From Sthenelais limicola (lineage: Eukaryota > Annelida > Polychaeta > Phyllodocida > Sigalionidae): 64,000 nucleotides of DNA. The notes under the pieces were generated by a model. That model was not told where the DNA came from. It was given only the letters and a program-made list of their open reading frames with translations, and searched no databases. Both the position numbers and the translations under genes were made by a program. Where the stretch lies: positions 55,424,966 through 55,488,965 of the forward strand of contig OW804094.1 in NCBI GenBank assembly GCA_942159475.1, given 5' to 3'. Shown piece by piece: positions 46,340 through 58,128 of the stretch. Each line of letters starts with the position of its first letter. The first letter of the stretch is position 1.

Positions 46340-49160
46340 CATTTGAAGAAGAAATGGATAAGATTATCAGGCCTCGTCACACTATTCCCACCTATTTGAT
46401 TCTTTAATATTTATTTAGAATAAATACTCTTTGAAATCTTACTTCACCTGTACACTCATAAGGGATTTTGAAGATTTCCTCCCAGTTGAAACTTTGATAC
46501 AGTTTAAGTTCATAATTTAGCAAAAATTGCCATTTTTCTACATATCAGGTTTCTTTATGGGTGTGAATGCTTCATATACTACAGAGCATTGCACCTTATA
46601 ACATCAATCTTTTTCTTATGTATGTAACAAAATACCTGGTCGAAATTTGGGTTGGCTATTACTTGGGCATTTTTTAAAATTTGAACCACTCTAAAGGGAT
46701 AGCATTTTTTTAAATCGAAGTCTTAAATAATTACATTTTATACCAAATATATTATTTATTAGATATTATTTTATATGGCGACATCAGTTCGTTTTGCTCT
46801 GTTATCAGATGCTCTTGATGAAGTACTGCCCTATCCCATTATTGAAATTAATGTAATTGAAATCACCAAAGGCGGAAAAGGACGCATACGATACAGAGTA
46901 TAGTAAATGGCGATAGTATAAATTATCCTGCCCTTGTCTTCTGGAATTAAAATTTGAAGAATCAAAGAGAACATAAATATATAAATATACATCAGTGTTA
47001 GGATATACTATACCAAAGCGATGGGCGATTCATTCGATGTGGATCTTTTTGTCAGGTATAGTGATTGGTCTATTCATCACTGCTTATTATATGATTTAGA
47101 GACTAATCAAATACCTAGACGAACGGCACCTACCGCTGTTTCGCTAGAAATAGCTTTGCTATGCTATTGAGACATGTGACTAGTGTGCTTGCCAAAATCA
47201 GGAACAGTATATTACCCAGACCCCCCTATGATCGACCTTATTTCCTAATTTTTCCTAGGTCAGAACTTTCTAACCGATCCCAGAAGCTAGCTTGAGTCAT
47301 TTGCAACAAATTTCAAGGACCATTCGCATGAAAAAATTCCAGTCCAAATGGTTCTCCACCAAGTAGGAGAGTGCCGGAATGCGGGAAACTCTTTGTTACC
47401 TGGTTGCTATAAACAATCTTCAAGTGTTGGTGCGATGAATATATATACATTATATATTAGGGAAACATATAAGGATAAATATAGCTGCAGACTGGGGAAG
47501 CCTGTAAATCTCCGATCAGAAAAACAAAGCTCATAGGCCTTTTGCAGGTAGAAAATCAGGGATTATAATTTATTCCATTAAAAAGGTAACACAATATAGA
47601 ATTGAATCCTAAAAACTAAATATCTGCTGTCGTCTTATGGAATCATAGGATTGACAGCAGATCTCGCACGGCAAAACGCCTGACAACACTTGTTCTGATT
47701 ATGAACATTTAGTTTAGTAGCTTGGAAACTCCCGGCTGGTTTGCAAAGGCCGTTTTTGCGACGATCTTTTATTTTTAAATATAAAAACAATATTAGGTGT
47801 TCAGATCTGGTGAAATATAACCAATTTACTTTATTTACTTCCCACGATATAAACATCTCTTGCAGCAGTAACTTTCTGGACGTGATTGAAAGGGAAAAAA
47901 GCATATCCAATACAAGTAAATCTAATGATCCAACAATGAGCTTTCAATACATATACAGACACGCGTCAAGATATAAATCTTTTATTCTGTATAAAGTATG
48001 CACGACAATTACAAGTATACATTTTTGCTCCATCCATACATGAAGGTGACTTATATATACAACATAATTCTTTGCTGAAGCTATAGTTAAGTTAATGCAA
48101 TCTCTCAATTCTAATTCCTCAATGCTTCAAAACTTATCTTTTATTGACCATTTATCCACTCCACTGGCATTATTACATCATATTAAAAGGGAAAAGTCTA
48201 CACAGATTCTTTCCTTTTTCATATTTAAGATCGTAGAGGGGAGGGGATCGCTGTATACCGATTATGGTAGTTTTTGAATCTGATGATAATCATGAGTTAT
48301 AATAAAGTAGTTGTTGTTACTGGTATTTTATTTGTACAACCTTTCGAGACAAGATAGCCCTTCGTCAGGTGAGATGTTGTAATATATCTAATAATCCTGG
48401 AAACATCCCAAAATTAAAACAATTCGTCAATAGAAAATATAAGTCTCATCAAAAGAATGGTCTAAACATTACATCCAGCAGAAAACTTGCATTTGATCTC
48501 CACCGAATGGACACATGCACATAGATATATGATAGTCATACATTTAAAATAACCTATATTGTATATAATAATAACACTATCACCCTTTTCGAGACTTTCA
48601 TGAAGTCCTATAGGAATAAAACATCAAGTCTATATAGCTAATTTTCAAAGGGAGAACTATAGTGATCAGTAGCGTCTGATTTGTTTCTAAAGGAATAAAA
48701 ACATGTTCCGGAGACAGGCAAACCAGTTGTAGATCGGTAGGAAGATGAAGAGTTTGGTCATCATGAGGACGGGTTAAAAAGGAACAGCCGTCAGGCCCGT
48801 AATGGATAACTGGGTGGTTTTACCAGTAGTTTGCGTTACTGATCACCCCAGCAGTGTTTAAATATTTACTAGAGAATAGGTGCAGAGACTGTAGCCGTAG
48901 CTACTGTTTCTGCAGACCTGGGTAATTTACAGAAATGATCTGACTCTTGTTGTCGAAGAAAATGGGGAGGGTGGTGGTGGCGGCGGAATGGATATAGTTG
49001 GGAGTTGGGATGAGTGGAGGTGGGGAATGGTGGGGCAGCTAGAATCTCAGCAGTCAAGTTTTCTTGAATCAACGAGTTGCCTTTCCTCTTATGTAATTTA
49101 TAGGCGCTAATTTTCCCATATTGCATGGTTCATGTCTGATGTTTGATTTTGCTTGTATCC
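46340..49160. other. Unassigned stretch
   Basis: No gene supported. Frames of 60-100 codons exist (for example 47741-48043 plus) without known motifs. One hammerhead-like Penelope-type motif lies at 48340-48370. Confidence 0.4.
48340..48370 (-). ncRNA. Hammerhead-like terminal motif of a Penelope-type element (degenerate)
   Basis: On the minus strand, CTGACGA is followed by an imperfect stem-loop and then by GAAA, the two conserved boxes of the hammerhead ribozyme core. Penelope-like retroelements are known to carry such motifs in their terminal repeats. The intervening stem pairs poorly here, so activity is unlikely. No Penelope RT or GIY-YIG frame was found nearby. Confidence 0.3.
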
Positions 49161-49163
49161 TAA

Positions 49164-49574
49164 AGCCTGGGTTCCACTGCCCTGCTACTTCTCTCGCTAC
49201 TGCTTGCGCTTCTTGATTAAAGAAGCTGAAGCAGTAACGGGGACGGGTGCTATTGGCTTTTTTTTAAGATTATCGCGTAGAGTGCTCCCGCTTGATCTGT
49301 AACGGCCCTACTTTATACCTGAAGTAACGGGAAGTAGCGGGAGTTGAAGCGGGGCAATGGCACCACTCTATATTACTCCTCACATTACTTGACACATCCA
49401 TTTCCGTGTGAAAATAAAATGTTGTCTGCTCACATTTCTGAGAAGCGGTAGAAGTAACGTCCCAAATAGCACCCATTCCGGTTACTTCCAGTTGCTTGCT
49501 CCCGCTTCTAAAGAAACGGCAGCAAGAGACTGTCATAGTAGCGGGAGAAGTAGCATGGCAGTGGAACACAACCT
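49164..49574. mobile_element. PIF/Harbinger-like MITE with TAA target duplication
   Basis: The left end AGCCTGGGTTCCACTGCC and the right end, reverse complement AGGTTGTGTTCCACTGCC, begin terminal inverted repeats that stay alignable for at least 35 bp (TGCTACTTCTC-CGCTACT). TAA flanks both sides (49161-49163 and 49575-49577), the target duplication of PIF/Harbinger elements. Inside, further copies of the AGTAGCGGGAG-type module occur (about 49330-49350, 49440-49460, 49495-49515), so the arms are compound. There is no transposase frame; the open frame at 49270-49698 on the minus strand is incidental. Confidence 0.8.
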
Positions 49575-49939
49575 TAATACCGATAAAAATATAGATTTTT
49601 TCAATATAGAAGATAACAGTAGAATCAATCAAAATACCTACTATGAAACAACACGAGACAGTGGCAGCCCCAGATAATGTCAGTAACATTAGAATCAATC
49701 AAAATATATACCTGGGAAAAGAAAGAAAAGAGATTTGCAATAAGGCTAATGGAGATGCCATCAATTATTGTTATACCGACGTTATTGGCTATTTCAGGAA
49801 CACCTGCTGTCAAATGCTTTCTTTACGCCTTAATGTGGTGCTATGGCCGTACCAAAACTTGAATTTATTACATTACAAATATATGCACATTTCTTAAACC
49901 AATTGTTAAGTACATTAAACAAACATGGCTGCTTTGGTT

Positions 49940-50125
49940 TAACCTTAATAGGCACGGTCCCACATTGGCGACTACAGAATTGACCATACGGAAGTGACGT
50001 GGTCCCCGTCTCCATGGTAACGCCCCTTCCGGGCGGTGAGGAATGCCGGGAACACAGATGGCGGAAGCGTGTGAAGTTTACGGAGGGGGCGGGGTCATAG
50101 GTTGATGTTGCCATGGAAACTTGAC
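49940..50125 (+). promoter_or_regulatory. CpG-rich promoter with ETS/CRE, two RFX X-boxes, YY1 and GC box
   Basis: In 190 bp there are CGGAAGTGACGT (ETS/CRE composite, 49989-50000), an X-box-like palindrome GTCTCCATGGTAAC (50008-50021), an inverted ETS core CTTCCGGG (50026-50033), CAGATGGCGGAAG (YY1-like, 50055-50067), GGGGGCGGGG (GC box, 50084-50093) and a strong X-box GTTGCCATGGAAAC (50106-50119). This combination is typical of animal CpG promoters, and X-boxes are bound by RFX factors that drive ciliary genes. YY1 motifs in this orientation usually sit just after the transcription start on the sense strand, so transcription to the right is favoured. No downstream coding exon could be recognised with confidence. 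Confidence 0.6.
50057..50104 (+). CDS. Possible first coding exon or uORF (15 codons)
   Basis: The ATG inside the YY1 motif opens MAEACEVYGGGGVIG and stops at TGA 50102-50104, unless spliced at the weak donor AG|GTTGAT at 50099/50100. It is too short to identify. It is listed because its position relative to the YY1 and GC-box motifs is where a start codon is expected. Confidence 0.2.
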
Positions 50126-50218
50126 CAGCGGATTATCGCCCTTTCAGCCGGGTAGAAGTTATAGTGATGCTTTCCCCAAACCGACTAGAGTGAAGGGTTC
50201 GTTGATATCTGATATCTA

Positions 50219-50374
50219 TGATGAAACTGTTTGAAGATGATCTGAAACGAAAGAATCCTAAAATAATAAAGGTAAATTCAAAGCAAATGCCAAATGTAGA
50301 CCCACCACACTCTAGATATTTCAACAGGAGGGAGAGGCCTCACCACACTTTTTATACTTTTGCTGCCCAATAAT
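50219..50374 (+). CDS. Possible short exon MMKLFEDDLKRKNPKIIK
   Basis: A plus-strand frame begins with two ATGs just after an in-frame stop. It reads KLFEDDLKRKNPKIIK and then meets a good splice donor (AAAG|GTAAAT near 50272). Without splicing it continues about 35 more codons to a stop near 50372. It lies 100 bp downstream of the X-box promoter, so it could be its first coding exon. I do not recognise the peptide. Confidence 0.25.
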
Positions 50375-50399
50375 AAGGAAAGCACTTCAATATTTTTGT

Positions 50400-53125
50400 T
50401 ATCAAATAGTCAAAACATATTGTAATTTTCGTGAAAGAGGCAGGGCATGTTCCCCTTCAAAAAGTCCTAGATACGCCCCATGTGTAGCCTGTCCTATAAG
50501 ACAAAGTATAAGGCTCTCATAGGCCTATGTATTCACATCTGAATAGACAGACACCTATAGACAGGACCGTACGAGGGAATTCGTAATGATAAGAGAATAC
50601 AATGACGCCTTAGATGATAGCACACTGTTGCACTGCTTGGTATCAAACATTCAATTACTTTTTTCGAACGACGTAAAAACTCATTGGATATGTAAGTTGT
50701 GTGTAATGTGCAGAACTTTAGTTTGAAATAAAAGTCTTCAGCATGAACGATTTACATAAAAATAATATCAAAGTCAAAGAAGTGTGAATGCGAGATAGAT
50801 GCAATGAGGTTATGAGCATCGATCATATCTAATTATTACGGTGGATTCATTTGTATTTAAGTACAGGGAAGAACGCGCCAAGTCATAGTAGAATATAAAA
50901 TAAATCAGGAATGTTAAGAGGCATTATATAGATTGACTACCAGGATTAGGCCCATGGAGCGCCCAAGTAATGCCTCAAAGAAAATGTAGCATGATCACCA
51001 AAGGACAAAGTGCCGTGTAGAAGGAGACAAGGGGAAGAGGTGGGAGAAGCGAATGAGGTACCCCTACACAAGAGGAAGGAGTCATTAGCATTCATCTTGT
51101 AGAGCACAGTGCACCACACATTGAAGACCAATATTCTTGCAGTTACATACACTGCGCAACACGCTCACAAAGCCAATCCACTTACCTCCAAACCCAGTTA
51201 GCCCATCGCTGCTTCCAACCATCTGTCCCAGTAATCAAATCACACTTATCTTTACGATACTCATTTGTATGTAAAAGCTATATACACTGCAGCCTGGTTT
51301 TAACACAATTAAATAAAGCTTCTCCTTGACTAGAAAAGCGTTCTTGCTTGAGGTGGACTATCACTCTCAGGGGATCCCTACCTTCCTGTTCCTCTATTTT
51401 CCCGATGTTGTTCCTCTGCAAGTATAGTTTTATGAAGGTCAACCAACTACCTTAAACCTTATCTTATGCTCCGGAATAAATGAGTAAAAGCTAATCTCGT
51501 GCCTTGGGGAGTGTTGTCTACGAAAGGTGACTTTCATGAACGCCATTTTGAATCCAGATTTGCGGACCTTTAGCTACCTTTCCATGAATCTGATACTGTA
51601 GTATTATCATAATATATCAGTGCATATGGAAACCACCCACTTTGTTTGTGTGCAATGAAATATAATTCCATTTTGCGAATATAATGCATAACGGACAGAA
51701 ACATTTGATGTCATCCACTTTTGTGAATATCACAACATTCACTCCCTTGGAAAAATGCTTACATCCAAATCACTGCCCTTAAATGCCACGCATACAGAGT
51801 ACCTAATACATGTCCCATATTCATTTTAGTTCATTACAAATACGTGCTCCGCTCCCAGATATACATAACGCTCTTGAAATGAAATTAGAATTAATCTTGT
51901 TTCAACTCTGTCAAGCGCATTTGGTCTGTCCCAGCAAATTTAATATGGCCAAAGTATGGATTAAAAACGTTTTCTTTCATAATCCAATTCCTAAAAGTTC
52001 CTATTTTCCATTCTGGAAATCACAACACAATATATATAACTCCTATTTATGAATGGCTAGAAGATCAAAACTCAAATTGGAATTTTGAAGTATACACCTA
52101 ATGAATATCAAGGAACGGTACAGTCATATATCGCATTGGACTGCACGCGACCGATTGTCTAGGACCCAATCATGCACAAGGACAAGCACTATAAACAATT
52201 TTTATTCCGCCATAATGACATAGAAAGGGACAGAAGCCTCTACATAGTAGGTCTTCCTGCCAGCCCCTTAAATAAATATATGAAGACGGTATATTAGAAA
52301 AGGCAGGGGAGACCATAACGTTAGCAAAGGGATGGTGATGAGGTCCTTCATTCAGATAAACCAGAAGGTCCCATAATCACGCAGAACCACAACCCATTCA
52401 CCAAACCCCAAGAAGCCAGGGAGTGAATGGAGAATCATTTAGATCTATATATCATCCACTTGCAATATAACCCAAACCATTTCAACTTGAACATGAGTAT
52501 TTTAACTAGTTTAGAAGAATCAAATTTTCTAAAGTATTACGAAACAGATTTCTAAAGTAGTAAAGGGGTTTTTATAAAAAATAATTACGGTGTTTCCACA
52601 CACAAAGCAAAACTGCATTTGAATCATTACGGAAGTTGCATTTCGGTTGTGAGGCTACTTTTAAATGGGTAAATCAATAGTCACGGTGGTTAGAAAGGAG
52701 TGAAGGAGAAAGGGGCCACAGGATGGCTTATGTTTTCATAATGCCAGGGACCTACCTCAAATATGGGGCTTTATAAAGAGCATCAATCAAGATACAATAG
52801 CAGGTTGTAATCTAGGCTGAGAACACAACGTTACGATGGGATGCAGGGTCGTAAATCACAGGCTGCCAGTAGCGAGCATCTCTTGTTGTTTAATCAGAGG
52901 ATAATTAAAATGGATGTTGACATAGCATAACTATTGGTGATTTATGGGCGGATCAAGTCAAATGATATTCCTTTATTAAACTCACACACGGAGCCATAGA
53001 TTACAAACACCAACACATGCGTGCGCAGGCTGGGTACACCCATAGGCACACAAAGCCCGTTATTCTCTCCCCTATTCTTTCTCTGTAAGCAGTCGGCTCT
53101 TTGACTATGCAAATGCTCATTGACT
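50400..53125. other. Unassigned stretch
   Basis: No gene, RNA or mobile element supported. A TAGGCCTA-like word occurs near 50520. Confidence 0.4.
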
Positions 53126-53132
53126 ATCCTCT

Positions 53133-54966
53133 CAGGGGCGGATCCAGGAGGTGGACTCTAGGGGGGGGGGGGGGGGCACAGGCAATCCTCATTCTGGTAA
53201 TTTATGTGTGGTGGGAGCGGGCTAATTAGTTCAATTTTTACAAATAAAGCTGTTAGCATGCCACAAAATGTCTTTAAAATACATAAGAGCTCTTCATTTT
53301 AAAGGAATAATTCTGGCAAAATGTTGCTTGTTAAAATTAAAGATTACAAATTTAAGTTGCCTGAGATGTTGCTGGTTATAAAAAAAAAACTAAAAAAGCT
53401 GGTTTAAAATAACGACTCAACAGTGTCATAGCCACCATATATGGTTCCAGGGGCTTGGTCAGCCAGGAAATATTTTTTAGAAAATGAGTACCAGCTGAGC
53501 ACATTCTACAGGGCTTTGAGCCTCAGATCTAAACTTACTGATGCACTTTGAAAATTACTGATTTTTAAGGCTCTTAAAAACCCACAATCAAAATTACTGA
53601 TTATGGGAATCCTGCCTTGAACCGTCCTTAATTGAGTAGGAGAAATATGGATCTCCATTCAGGGTTCTCCTCAGAAATATATGAGAATGTAGCTAACATC
53701 TAGGGGCCTGCAGGGGACATGATCCCCCCAGGATTTTTTCTTTAGTATATTGAGTACTGTTTTAATGCATTTTACTGGTTTTCAGGCCCATCAGGACAAT
53801 CCTTTAAGGTTCAGAAGGTACATAATACCAAACAATTTTCACTGTTACCTTAAAGATATTACCAGGGTTCAATGATTCTTATACAATACAATACAATAGT
53901 AGAGGTTTCCCGAAGAATAAAAAGAAATTAATGGCTCTGGATGAAAAAAATGAAAAAGATTGTAATAGTACAGTGTACATCAGGTGAAGTTGCATGAATT
54001 TTATATTGTGTACTAAATCAGTAGAGGGAAAAATATCTTCATACTGCAATTAGGAGAATTATGATATTTTGTTCTAATCTTAAATGTTCCCTAGAAAGGA
54101 TATAACATTCAATTCACTCCAACACCATATTCTGAGAATTGGCAAGGAAAATGTGTATTTGTATTTCTAAATATTTGTTTCTCTATCTGGCATGCAATTT
54201 AAACGCTGCAGATATTTTGTGTAATGTAGGAGTAATTGCTCAAATGCATTGATGAATTCAAGATTAGGAAAGACTATTGGAATAAAATAGTACATGGTTT
54301 ATTGACATGTCAACAGTGCAATATGTTTAATTAGACTAGGACAGAATTTCAGACTTGTGAAATTCAAAAAATAATCATTGATAGTCTATTGCAGTAATTC
54401 TTTTAACGTTGCTCTGATATATCCAGTGATATGAGCATTACAATGCTTATCTAATATAAGAGTAGGCCTAGAACTGGACACACTGCATCTTGGTCCAAAT
54501 GTATTTGGACAACATGATTTGGTGAGGTGATTCAGGCATAAAAGCAATGTAGCTACCATACATTCTGTCAGGAACACAATCGGAAATCCCATGTAACATA
54601 TAATTTTAATTCATGGAGATGCTGTTGTAAAGTATTGGGTCTTGGTTATATGTGGGCCAGATCTTCTGAAAATGTAGAATAGTCAGATTTACACATTTAG
54701 TAAATACTGCTAAATTAGGGTGAAAAATGATCATGTTGAACTGAATTTTGAACCTCACTTTTGTCTTAAAGTTGGATTATTTGAGAGGATTGGTGAAGGT
54801 GAATTGTACACTTTCAGGCAATTTCATCCTTATATGAGGAATCTTTTGATTTGTTTTTCATTGTTTTGCATTGGAACTATAAAAGTTTTGCCTCACATTT
54901 TTTTATGAGGTGGGGTCTAGTGGGAGGGGGGCACGTGCCCCCCAGGCCCCCCTGGATCTGCCCCTG
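53133..54966. mobile_element. hAT-like non-autonomous DNA transposon (~1.83 kb)
   Basis: The left end CAGGGGCGGATCCAGG (53133-53148) and the right end, reverse complement CAGGGGCAGATCCAGG (ending 54966), are inverted repeats starting with CAGGG, as in hAT elements. The left end runs into a G homopolymer (about 53161-53176) and the right end into a GGGGGGC/GCCCCCC palindrome around 54927-54943. The 8-bp flanks (TATCCTCT and CCTCTATC) are not an exact duplication, so either one flank is mutated or the ends come from two insertions. No transposase frame is present. MITE family 1 copy 2 is nested inside at 54654-54829. Confidence 0.7.
54654..54829 (+). mobile_element. MITE family 1, copy 2 (nested in the hAT-like element)
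   Basis: Starts GGGCCAGATCTTCTGAAAATG and ends TTTCAGGCAATTTCATCC, a diverged version of the inverted ends of copy 3. The interior shares long blocks with copy 3 (TTATTTGAGAGGATTGGTGA and the bases after it, TTTGAACCT, TAAATTAG). TTATATG occurs on both sides (54646-54652 and 54830-54836), a possible target duplication. It inserted after the hAT-like element. Confidence 0.7.
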
Positions 54967-56010
54967 CCTCTATCAAGTCTATTTACATCCTTTATCGTTT
55001 CCTCTCTTTCTTCCCTTCGCTCTAATACTGTCTGTCACTCACATTCTCTCCCACCCTTTTCCCCGTCTTCCTCTCAAGCAGGATTAGTCACAAATATTGT
55101 TCTAAATTTGCAGGCTCCCAAACCAACTCATCTACTTCGTGCCTTCAGCACTTTCATCTCTCACTATCTCGCACCACTTCCATCTCTTACCCCCTCTCTT
55201 CACTCCGATTACATATACAATAACTATCCTGGACAACCTCCACTTCTCCTTCAATGCTTATCATTAGATTCACCAAGTGCCGGACACTCCAGAGTAAATG
55301 ATGTAGTTATTCCAATTACTACCAAATAATTGCTTTCCTCTCCTCCAATGCCAGGTTATTCTATCTTATTAATGGCCCCTAAACACTAGTCAGTATATGC
55401 TCTCCAGACCCAGTCCTCAGATCCCCCCTGCATGCAACTGATACCTATATTTATATACCTTAAAATGAAGTACCGCCTTCAGTACAATGGTACCGCAATA
55501 GGTTCTTTTATCTATTACAACCGTGATATTGAAACGTCCAAAATAGGCTCAATTCAAGGTTCATGACTGCCACCATTTTGGGGAATATTACCCACAATCC
55601 TCCTTGATTTTGACGTCATCAAGGCTGATGCCTGTGTTGGCTCCGCATTGACCAAAGGCAGTGTGGGTGGGTTGTGGGCGTGGTTTGGTTGGAGTTTGAA
55701 TCATGTTAACAGTTTTCCTCATTTCAGATCACTAACAAGAAGGCTTAATCGATAACCTACCTTCTCTCTTATGGAGAGACAGGAGACACTTGGTCGGTTT
55801 TTAATTCTTTAAACCTTTAATCTTGCATCCCTGAATTATTTGGTGAGGGAAAATGCTCAATTCTGAAATAAAATGGTCACCACCAGGGCCATAAACCCTC
55901 TGATCTTGCATACTAAGAAACTAAGATACTACTGCATAATATTTAGGAGGAGGAGGACTTGTTCACGTTGCAAAGACATGCAAAGCTTTTGGAGTTTAGC
56001 ATCACCAGCT
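54967..56010. other. Unassigned stretch
   Basis: Ser/Leu/Pro-rich frames at 54910-55329 come from pyrimidine-rich sequence. GCCACCATTTTGGGG with TTTTGACGTCATCAAGG near 55570-55623 contains a perfect TGACGTCA. No gene identified. Confidence 0.4.
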
Positions 56011-56011
56011 G

Positions 56012-56186
56012 CAAAGTCAGAATAGTCGACCATGAAGTCAGAAAAGTCAACCATGAAGTCAGAAAAGTCAATCGGAAATCAAATAGTCAATTGAAATGTC
56101 AAAATAGTCAATCAAAAATTAATCAAAAAGTCAATCATAAAGTCAGAAAAGTCAATCGGAAAGTCGAAATAGTCAAAAATGCCAGT
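56012..56186. repeat. GTCA-rich minisatellite
   Basis: About 10 imperfect units of 15-21 bp built around AAAGTCAAYCRTGAAGTCAG. One plus frame (55959-56309) stays open and reads as a degenerate VRKVNHE heptad-like repeat, but the unit length varies and the flanks have no coding character, so I treat it as non-coding repeat. Confidence 0.8.
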
Positions 56187-58128
56187 AGGAGGAGGAGCAT
56201 GACCACGGTGCACTCGCCATGCTGGCATGGCACTGCATTAAACATCATAATCCAAGATTGTAAGCCCTCCAGGACTCTTATTATTCACCATAATTATGGT
56301 CGAACTTAGCTGACATTGATTTTACCTCAAGAAGTAGGGATAGGGCTATAATTGTTCTGAAGGCGGCATGTTCTTTTAATGGTTCTATTATCGCTAAAAC
56401 ATTTCCACCAAATTCTATCGTTCTGAGTTGAAAACAATTCTGGGTAAATCAGAAAAAAAATCCCCCCATGCAAAACTACACGCTATGATATCCTTGGGAA
56501 ATTTCCTTTAAAATTGTTATCCATCATTTCATATTTGCTGACTATATCCGTTAATTCTTTCCGAAATAGAAAAGCTAGCGCATGATTCCGTGTCTCTCTC
56601 GACAATAATGGAATTAAAGGTGTCATTGTTGTTTCCTGTGGAGTACAGAATGAAACTTTTATAGGACCTTGTATATAATTTAAATTACACTTAAAAATAT
56701 CCTTTCCTATGGTGTATTCAAACGAGGCACCGTTGAACAAACGGCAAACAGTTTTAGCCAAGGACATTTGCGGCAAATTGAATATCCCCTAATCTCTGCC
56801 AAGATAATCTTTTTACGGATTGTCGAAAACTTTTGCCAAATTAACTTTTCCTGATTTATTGATTATTCTCCCCATGAATCATCGTACTCACAGGCATTTA
56901 AAGCATGATCTTACCTTGGGAGTGATAACAGGCACGTTCTCCAATCAACCTATACTACTAGGCGATAACTGATATAGCGTCCGGCTGTTTCTGACGGTCG
57001 AATGATTTTGACCACCTGCAAAATATAAAATGTAGGGATTTCGATGAACGAAAGGTACGAGCAACATGGATATAATTCATTTCAATTGATTACAGGAATG
57101 GAGACAACAGATGAGTTTTAAGGCAGTCAGATTCAATCATAAATCGGGGCGGCGCAAATAAAACACATAAATAAGCATGGGTAATAAACTGTGAATGAGA
57201 AGAGCTAGCTGATATATATATATATTTAACAGATTTATTATACATGTTTTCAATCATGAAACAAATCGAGTCATAAATTTGAATTTTACCGGTAATCTTA
57301 TTAAAAAAACCCAGATTGGTTGTCATGACAACCCCACGTAAATCACAAATGAAATACGCACTATGCGTAAATCACTCTAGATACGTTGTTTTCAGCGCAA
57401 TGCGTGTATAATAAATATACTAGTAGATAGCAATGCAATAATTCACTGAACTTCCCTACATGTCAAATCATCATGTTTTTATTTAGGATGTTAATACAGC
57501 GTATCATCAAGAAATGATTTGGGAAGCACATGTATTTCTTTTACAATCATGTACATTCCAGAGATGCACGTCATAATGGAACTGCTTTAAGTTACGGTAA
57601 GTACAAATTAAAATATCGACCCTTCAGATAAACTAAACGACATTCAGGAAAAAGGTGGAGGACATTATAGTGGAGCATGTTTACTACACAATACAAAATA
57701 GAGTTCTGTTGTTGTTATTGGAATTCTTTATTCAGGCTTCATGGGTTTTAAATTTTACACTTTTACCATATATATATGTTAAAAAGAAAGTATTTATCAA
57801 TCCTACTCTGTATAAGTATACAATATCTTATGCAGACAGGTATTAAAGAAAAGGGTATATCAATCACGGTTTCATAGCGCATTATTTAGGAAAAGCTTAA
57901 GCGCAATAATTGTGATATAATAGGCACAGTATAGTAACCGGCTTTGTCTGAGATGGGAAATGTATAGCATGGGTCTCAGCTATTTTCTTGAAATATACAG
58001 ATGCATGACTAAAACCACACATTAACACAGACACAATGACAAGGGAAAAAATGAAAAAGGCAAAAACGGTAAACTCTGCTTCGTTGGTAGATTAAATGAT
58101 GAGGTTATATTCGCATGCTCGATTATAT
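56187..58128. other. Unassigned stretch with one anonymous minus-strand frame
   Basis: The minus-strand frame 56776-56483 (97 codons, LAKTVCRLFNGASFEY..., ends NFKGNFPRIS) has balanced amino-acid composition and could be an exon or transposon fragment. I do not recognise it and see no clear splice signals. The rest is AT-rich, with a TATATATA run near 57212-57224. Confidence 0.35.
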
